Assembly: GCA_029204225.1 (NCBI GenBank)
Contig: CM055111.1
Coordinates: 44,617,815 to 44,681,814, forward strand
Source: Diphasiastrum complanatum
Lineage: Eukaryota > Streptophyta > Lycopodiopsida > Lycopodiales > Lycopodiaceae
Direction: 5' to 3'
DNA length: 64,000 nucleotides
Every line of letters begins with the position of its first letter. Within the stretch, counting starts at the first letter, position 1. A model generated the notes under the pieces. It had not been told where the DNA came from, did no database searches, and worked only from the letters and a program-made list of their open reading frames with translations. The translations under genes and the position numbers were made by a program. Positions 57,241-64,000 of the stretch are shown piece after piece.

Positions 57241-57540
57241 ACGCCATCTCTGCAAGCCATCAGATCTGAAAGAAAAGATCACGATTCATGAGGCAGGACG
57301 ACGATCGGCTGGGCTGGATAGAACGTCCTTACATGACAGAGCTCAAACAGAGAGACAGACGGTGGCACCACCTACTATTGGAGGCTGCTACCGCCGAGGC
57401 GCCTCCTGCGGTAGGCGCTCAAAAACCCGATGTGGGCAGTAGACAGCCACTGATCATACTGGACAGTGGTGGCGCTGCTGGTGGTTGGTCCGTCCGCGGC
57501 ACTGGAGGGCAGTGGCGCTTCCTTCCATAGCGAGGCCTAA
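57241..57540. other. GC-rich island upstream of the NPH3 gene
   Basis: Markedly GC-richer than its surroundings (for example 57385-57420 and 57470-57530). It has an 80-codon rightward frame with no recognisable domain. It may be the distal promoter or first untranslated exon of the leftward gene. Confidence 0.35.
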
Positions 57541-59147
57541 GAATTAACGAGCCCGTGACGCGTTTCTGTTGCCCGCTAACTTTTAGCCCACGTCTCAACC
57601 GGACAAAGATTGGCAGGGACGTGACCCATCATGTGTAAGATATTTGTTAGCTTAAAATGACAAACCAAAGCACCCTGCCTGGAGCCAAATATGTCATGGA
57701 CCAACTCCATTTCTCAAACTCCTATGCACTCACTCTGCACTCTTGTAGTTTGATGCCACTATTCACTCTCAAACGCCCTTTTGCCCTTCAATACAATCTT
57801 TGAAAATTTAAACCATTATAAAATTAAGCTATATGTAATTAGAAGCTGTGGGTGTGCATTAGTGCATCGAGAGATTTTAAACTTTTGTTTTGCCATAAAT
57901 TTTATTTACATGCACCTTCGAGCACACACAAGGTGCATGAAAAAAAAAAATTAATTCCAAAGGAAGCATCTCTATGAAAGAAAGATTTTATGGTAAGTAA
58001 TTGGCCTCTAATCTTTACACCAAAATTTCCAAGCTTTGAGATTCCAATTGCATCATTTAGTGGCCCCACCCTCCATTCTCCGCCCTCACAATGGAAGGCC
58101 TAAACCACTATCATTTGACTAATTGTTAAATTTTTCAACAAGCTCATTGCGTGCACTTTTATTTGAAAGGTAATGTTCTACTAAGCTCTAAGTCATCACG
58201 AAATAGGCACCCCATGTATCGAGCCAATTGAAAAAAAAAAAACATGACAAACAGCCTTGACAATCAAACCACAAGGTTCAACTTATATGTATAGCATGCC
58301 GCAAAAGACCATCCTTGCAGAGAGAACGAGGTGGAAGGTTGGGAGTTGAGGCCTTAAGCTAGAATGAAACAACACCTTAGCTGGCATTTAGCTCCATCCC
58401 ATGTGCTTTTATTGATTTCTAAATCCCAAGTGCCCCATCATGACTCAAGTCTCTACTATTGGGGACATGACTCTTTGCAATTACATCAACCCATTGCCAA
58501 GGCCCAAGAACTTCTTGTAGACTCCAACCTCTAATGTAGTGTCATAAATCTCCAAGTTTTCCTCGAATATTTTTTATTTTTGGGTTTTGTTGTTTTTTGA
58601 AAAAGATTATTGTCTCTGGCAATGGAGACCCATGTTCTATTCATAATCTATGGAGGGAATAGGGACAAGCTCCAAATAGTGGCTTTGCTTGTGAATGTGG
58701 ATGTATATTATATTCACATTAGAATGCTAATGTGAAGTAATACCATATCAAAAAAATGTGTTACCTTCTAGATCTCTTATGATTTTTGTGCACGTGAATC
58801 TAGACGTAGAATTTTTATCATAAACATGTATATAAGACACAAGCAAAAAGGTCCCATGGTTTTTTATGCTTGCAAGAGCCAATTTGTAATTAGGACAATG
58901 CAACACAATATCTAGTCTTAATAATATCAAACAAAATGGCATACTGTGTAGGGAGCCCTTTAATGATCAAGATTGTTGCTAAGATAACTATATTTTGTTC
59001 TACCATACTTAATAGAGCCAGCCAAAATCCAAGACAATGGGTCCTTTTACCAATACAAATTACCTATTCCTTGATAATATTTCATGAGTAGTTGGCACGT
59101 TGACACAATCAACGAATAAATCAAAATATTGTAATCAACTAAATTGA
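57541..59147. other. Intergenic; no recognisable gene
   Basis: AT-rich with A-runs and short frames only. No element termini were noticed. Confidence 0.5.
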
Positions 59148-59630
59148 TTATCTATCGTAAGTAAAATATAGATGTCCAAATATTTCAATCAGTAATTGTG
59201 GGAGCTCACACCCCGTTAGGAAAATATCGCTCCATATAAACTTCAAAGTGAATATATTGATCCATCTAGAATACTCTAGCTTAAGGCCCCTACATAATAA
59301 ATGATCAATTAATGGAGATACCTTTCTTTTTTTGCCTAGTGAAGCTTCTTCTATTTTGTCTATTTTCTTGATTTCTTGACTATTTTCTTGATTTATTTTT
59401 CGTTTTACTGTGTTTAATTTGATGTTTATGAATGGATTGAATGTTAGGATGCTATGATAGGCACATGACAATTTGAGTATCAGAGCATAAGATCCTTTAT
59501 CCATCATATTTGGTTGTTTTCTTCTAGTCATGCACTCCTTTGCCAAATGTCCTCCTTTACCACAAAACTAGCACTTGAATCTCTTACTTGCCTCGTAGCC
59601 TCCTATTGATGCCATGATGATGAAGTACTT
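59148..59630 (-). pseudogene. Copia gag fragment with broken zinc knuckle
   Basis: Reading leftward from about 59620, codons give a Lys-rich segment and a knuckle of the form C-x2-C-x4-H-x4-C (FCGKGGHLAKEC). The residue after the first Cys is now a TAG stop. RRKQPNMMDKGSYAL follows. This is the usual end of a copia Gag. The remainder to 59148 is open but uninformative. Confidence 0.65.
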
Positions 59631-60694
59631 GTATAAAAAGTACAAACTTGTGATATGATTCTACAAATTGATTTTGTGATCCTCAAAAAACTAGATTTGA
59701 ACTAATCAATAATCTAGAAAGATCTCACTCACAAATCTTAGAATCAATCTTCACCCAAAAGTCTTCTTGTACACAAAGTACGCATTTGCAAAATGACTCT
59801 ACAAATTGATTCTATGACCCTCAAGAAACTATATTTGAACACATAAAAAATCTAGAAATACCTACAAAATATCTAGATTACAAATCATAGAATCAATCTT
59901 CACTAACATCTAACCACCTTGGAAAATGGACCTTGCCTAGATCACAAAGATTAAGGCTCACAAGAATTGAATCAAAACACACAAAAATCAGATCCAAACA
60001 CCCCAACTGGATTCAATCATATCCAAAGACTCTAACCTTAATATTTGTATTGGATTTGATAAGTTTTTTTTGTCAATCTATGTCCTAGCTTTTCGCCAAT
60101 CTTGAACAATTTGAAGAAATGACATCTAGAGATTCACCAAGATCTCGACCAAGATTGTGCCCGCAAATATAGAATCATCCCTTTTCTAGACACTCAATGG
60201 GATCACAAATTGACCCTCACACACTCAAGAACAAATCTTGAATAAAATCAATCTGAGTGAGAATTGAGAATTTTGACCCCTACAAGCAACACGAGATCTA
60301 TCCTCCTCTCCATGTTTTGATCTCTAATAAGACCTAAAAAACCAATTTTAAGACACTTGAAACTCGGATAAAAAGACTATATTTGATGATCCAATCTCAA
60401 ATCTACCCTTAGATTTAAAATCTCTATTGATTTTTCTACACAATGTAGAACATTTCTCATAAAAATCTCATAACATACTAATTTGGGATGATCTCAAAGA
60501 CATGTCCTCATTACTAGTCCTAAACACTTTCACACATGTGGGGATGACACCTAAGGCTCAAAACCAATGACTGATGCCAAATTTCCAATGCTATCAAATG
60601 TTAAAAGCTAGCCCCTCTGAAACTAGCTCAAAAAGCTCATAACTTGCTATTTTTGGACTCAAATAGTGATCAAACACACATCCTCTTGTACTTG
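59631..60694 (-). other. Leader or decayed gag of the copia element
   Basis: About 1 kb between the primer site and the knuckle. No clear protein is visible. There are repeated TCTAGAAA-rich and ACAAATC words. Confidence 0.4.
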
Positions 60695-60707
60695 GCTCTA
60701 ATACCAT
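60695..60707 (-). other. Primer binding site of the leftward element
   Basis: The - strand reads TGGTATTAGAGCC, one base from the initiator tRNA-Met site. It is followed at once on the + strand by TGTTGAATTT, a normal LTR end. Confidence 0.75.
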
Positions 60708-61236
60708 GTTGAATTTATGAAAAAAAAAAAAGGGACCTAAAATGGATTCAATCAATCCACAAGAGGTATTGAATGCATTGCCATCAAGGATTCTATCATC
60801 TAATGCAAGCTAGAATTGATGACCTTGAAAACAAGCAAGAACAATTTAATATCCAAGTGATTTATGATCAAATCGGCTTCACACGTGTCAACCACAACCT
60901 CCTATATGGACAGAGACCTCAGAGCAATATACTAATACTAATCAAAGCATTGGATCCACAAAAATGCATGCAAATAGAGAGATAGACTAGCTTGATGCAA
61001 AGTCCTCAAGATCTTTTCAAATTGTTGTTAATAAACGAGCTCCAAATTGGAGTTAATACAAAAATTGTGGCTTGGACTGACCTAAAATATTTCACACATG
61101 TGGTACAGTACATTCACTTGTCCTTTGGCTCCTCATAAGGTCTCATACTATTATATATATTCCTTCTCTCCCTAAATCCCATAGGTAATTGTTGGACTAG
61201 CCTCCTAAAAAATAGGAAGGGTTGACCGATCAACGT

Positions 61237-61376
61237 GACATGTGTCATATGCTCACTGGGACACTTAGTCCAGTGCATGAGTGACACTTGTCGGACGGCG
61301 GTCAATGGACGGGTCACATGACATGTGTCATATGCTCATTGGAACACTTGGTCCAATGCACGAGTGACACATGTCA
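61237..61376. repeat. 83-bp tandem duplication in the LTR region
   Basis: GACATGTGTCATATGCTCAY followed by CACTTRGTCCARTGCAYGAG occurs at 61237 and 61320. The unit carries the inverted pair TGACAC/GTGTCA. Confidence 0.85.
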
Positions 61377-61572
61377 GATCGTCCACCTACTAGCTTGCAT
61401 GTGTGTTACGGTACTGCCAAGTGGCAAGTGTCGACTATGCATGGAGTTTGCCATGTGTCGACGTTAGGATGTGGCAAGGTTAAGAGGTGCTTGAGGGGAT
61501 ATAGTGTGAGCATGGTCAGGCATTTCTCACTACGGTATTCCTATGCATCTATGGTTGGGAGGAGACTTGTAG

Positions 61573-61776
61573 TAGAGCTCTCATGTTTGCTTGTTGATCT
61601 ATGTACTTTTGCTTGAGATTAATAAAGTGACGGATTTGCTAGGTACTTCTGTGTATTTACTTAGGGTTTGTGAGCTTGTGTGCAATGCAATAGAGCTCTC
61701 ATGTTTGCTTGTTGATCTATGTACTTTTGCTTACTTCTGTGTATTTACTTTAGGGTTTGTGAGCTTGTGTGCAACA
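61573..61776 (+). repeat. Duplicated LTR 3' end
   Basis: TAGAGCTCTCATGTTTGCTT through TGTGAGCTTGTGTGCAA occurs at 61573 and again at 61691. The second copy lacks about 30 bp around the AATAAAG and leads straight into the primer site. Confidence 0.88.
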
Positions 61777-61778
61777 TT

Positions 61779-61790
61779 TGGTATCAGAGC
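61779..61790 (+). other. Primer binding site of the rightward gypsy element
   Basis: TGGTATCAGAGC, an exact match to the initiator tRNA-Met site, two bases after the LTR end CAACA at 61776. Confidence 0.92.
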
Positions 61791-62338
61791 AGTTGCTTTC
61801 AAGACTTGTGTGGGATTTGGCATCTTCAGTTAGGGTTGGAGCATTCTTGGAGAGCCAACGCCCTACTACAAGTGATCTGTTGGCAGATTTGGAGCCCATA
61901 AGATAGCAGATTGAAGCCCTATAGTGGATTGCTGATCTTCTGGCAGCCTTTGAGCATTTTCTAATACGCAGCTTGATTATTCTCTTCGCTTTTGTGAAAA
62001 TCCAGCCCACATAGGATTTGTAAATTTGTTTGTAACTTCTTCAATACTCAATATTTTTTAGATCTGTCAGTTGCAATAAGCTTCTTGTGGTAGGTCACTG
62101 GTAAAGCAGGGCTTTTCGCCTTCTAATTCAGTGATCATCCATAGTTTTTTGCCAATTGTCAGTTTGAAACCCTAGTTTGTTGATTTTTTGAGAAGAAGAG
62201 TCTATGTGTAGTTAGAACTTGGCTGTAGGAGGTCTATTCTATCCAGTTCTTGTAGGAATTCAGGGTAACCTATCTGTGTAGTGATTTGAGATGCTGAGAG
62301 CTTGGCTTTGCTTTGTTTCTGTTATCTATTCTTCTACT

Positions 62339-63912
62339 ATGGCATCCGCAAGCAACACCAATCAAGATTCACAGAGATTAGATGTTGTATGTTCCAAGGT
62401 GGATGTTATTGAAGCTACTCTTAAGCTGATTTTGGAGCATCTCAAAGGTAAAGGGGCTAGTGTTCCTGAGAGAGTCGGTGGTACAACTATGGAAGCAGAA
62501 AGGACATTTTCAATGGGCCATGAATCTGAGTTGGGATTTTGAAAGAGAAAGTTGCCTACTATCAAAGATTTAAAACCTCCGAAGTTTACAGGAGTCGTAT
62601 CTATGAGAACTATTGATGCCATTGAGAATTGGTTGCAAAAGTGGGAGAAAGCATTCCAGATGTGTGGCATAAATGATGAAACTAAGATGATTGTTGAAGC
62701 CACATATCATTTTCAAGAGTCAGCACAAAGGTGGTGGAGGAAGGTGGAAAAGGATGACCTAGTTCTAACCACATGGGAGGCATTCCGGCAAATGTTTGCG
62801 CAAAACTGGGTGCCTATGGATGAAGACAACAGAGCCATGCAACAATGGTCTTATTTGAAGCAAGGTAACTTGAGCGTGCAGGATTATGCAGACAAGTACC
62901 GAGAGGCTTTGCTACGCATTCCTCAAGAAGTTCCTATCTACATGCAAATATTTTACTTTGTGGAGGGACTTCGAGAGAGTATTCGCCCTTTCGTGCGAAA
63001 GGAGCAATCTCATGATTTGCGAGGAGCCATCCAGATGGCTTTGTATTATGAAGATGGGAAAAGAGGCCCGGATCCTGTTGCGGTAGCTGGTACAGGAGGT
63101 CAGCAAGCTTGGGGACACAAGGGCTATGGAACAAAACGAGAAAGTTTGGAGGTCAAACCAATTAGTGGCAAGCTTGGGGTGACCAAAAGAGGAAGGGTGC
63201 AGGGGCCCCAAAAGGCAAAGGATTGTATGGGCAGCCCAATGCCCAAAAGGGTCAGCGTCCTTCAATGTTGTTGCCTTAGGACCAAGAACGTGCAAAGAGG
63301 GAGAACCTCTATTTTGGATGTTTGGGGCAGCATAGGTGGAAGGAATGTCCACGGAACTTGATGCAGACCACATATAATCTTAGGGTGGACCAGATGAACC
63401 AGGGTGATGACCCTATGACAGTGGAAGAGATCGAGCAAGAAGTCAATCCAGATGTTCCACACCTCATGAATGTTTCAGTGGTTAGGAGAGTGGACATGGC
63501 TCCAGCAGCGCTTTTGTCAAAATCGGCTCGCCAAGGGTATCAATTTTCTAACACTTCTCTTATACAGCTTTGTAGAGATGTTCAGGTTCTATTTGACACT
63601 AGGTCCTCTCATAATGTGTTGAATTCAACTTTGGTATGGAAGTTAGGTATGAATACTCAACCATCCCAGTACCAGTACATAGTTGAAATGGTTGATGGAA
63701 AGGGTACAGAGATTTGGGATAAGAGGGTTGTGGGCATTCCACTAACTATACAAAGTTACACAGAAAAATTGGATTTTGAGAAAGTGCTCAAGAGGATGCA
63801 GCATGCAGGTTCAACATCAGTTCACAATCAAGTATTCACTTTCAACAATCTTCATAATCAGGTCAAGTCTCAGTCACCATTCATTGCCTCCATCGAGCAT
63901 TTTTGTCTCTAA
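62339..63912 (+). pseudogene. Ty3/gypsy Gag-protease (broken)
   Basis: The start ATG at 62339 gives MASASNTNQDSQRLDVVCSK with a short coiled coil. A TGA at 62540 interrupts. The same frame then continues with the capsid-like domain (LKPPKFTGVVSMRTIDAIEN, AQRWWRKVEKDDLVLTTWEA, YADKYREALLRIPQEVPIYM) to about 63080. A Gly/Lys-rich linker leads to a frame change near 63320 and a knuckle-like GCLGQHRWKECPR. Protease follows at about 63590 (VQVLFDTRSSHNVLNSTLVW), where the catalytic DTG/DSG is DTR. The frame stops at 63912 with no RT, so the element is truncated before the window edge. Confidence 0.88.
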
Positions 63913-63978
63913 ATGTAAATCAGTGAATTTATTATTTAGAAGCTTTTTAGTTTTAGTTTTAGTTTTATGGCAGATGTA

Positions 63979-64000
63979 GAGAGAGAGAGAGAGAGAGAGA
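63979..64000. repeat. (GA)n microsatellite at the window edge
   Basis: About 11 GA units running off the window. Confidence 0.9.

Larger units (their letters stand above)
60708..61776. repeat. LTR region between two divergent primer sites
   Basis: The block starts TGTTGAATTT and ends GTGTGCAACA, with primer sites pointing outward on both sides. It probably holds two 5' LTRs head to head, one per element. A TATATATA is at 61150-61160 and an AATAAAG at 61620. The internal boundary is not visible. Confidence 0.6.

Noticed and set aside
57288-57530. 80-codon frame in the GC-rich island
   Set aside because: No domain; length expected from GC-rich sequence; more likely promoter or 5' UTR of the NPH3 gene.

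Overview
This window is nuclear DNA of a vascular land plant, most likely a seed plant with a large, repeat-rich genome. Two host genes support this. One is the 3' half of a DRP2-type dynamin (PH, GED and proline-rich domains; + strand, 11195-14815). The other is a complete four-exon BTB-NPH3 gene (- strand, 51066-56240); the NPH3 family is plant-specific. Both are split by ordinary GT-AG introns. I found no tRNA, rRNA or CRISPR. I cannot name the species.

Almost everything else is layered transposable elements. From the left: the 5' end of a Ty3/gypsy element on the - strand (LTR 2239-2927, tRNA-Asp primer site, long leader, open gag running off the window); a decayed copia RT/RNase H (3751-4753); a truncated hAT copy (4956-6155); a decayed LINE (6230-9930) holding a copia scrap; then the DRP2 gene. 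From 15 to 20 kb there is gene-poor DNA with several degenerate tandem repeats. From 20.2 to 31.9 kb there are two copies, in opposite orientation, of an LTR-type element whose protein I do not recognise. Between them lie a gypsy pol fragment and a patchwork of gag, copia and protease scraps. The second copy is split by a gypsy tandem of the form LTR-internal-LTR-partial internal.

The most structured region is 36788-49081. A hAT-superfamily element (BED finger, DUF659-like and hAT dimerisation segments) is bounded by an 8-bp direct repeat. It carries an accessory reading frame on the opposite strand, an 84-bp tandem array and a large palindrome at its right end. It is split by a 6.4-kb chromovirus with near-identical LTRs and a perfect 5-bp target duplication. 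The order of events is readable: hAT insertion first, then chromovirus insertion, then decay of both. The right end (59-64 kb) holds two more LTR elements arranged head to head (copia gag remnant on -, gypsy gag-protease on +).

The two observations I rate highest are (1) the hAT architecture with its antisense second ORF and subterminal arrays, and (2) in the leftmost element, a second stretch complementary to the anticodon and T arms of the primer tRNA-Asp, about 80 nt upstream of the primer binding site. The second resembles the extended primer-genome contacts known in HIV-1 and Ty elements. All boundaries and homologies were read by eye from the sequence; no database search was run.
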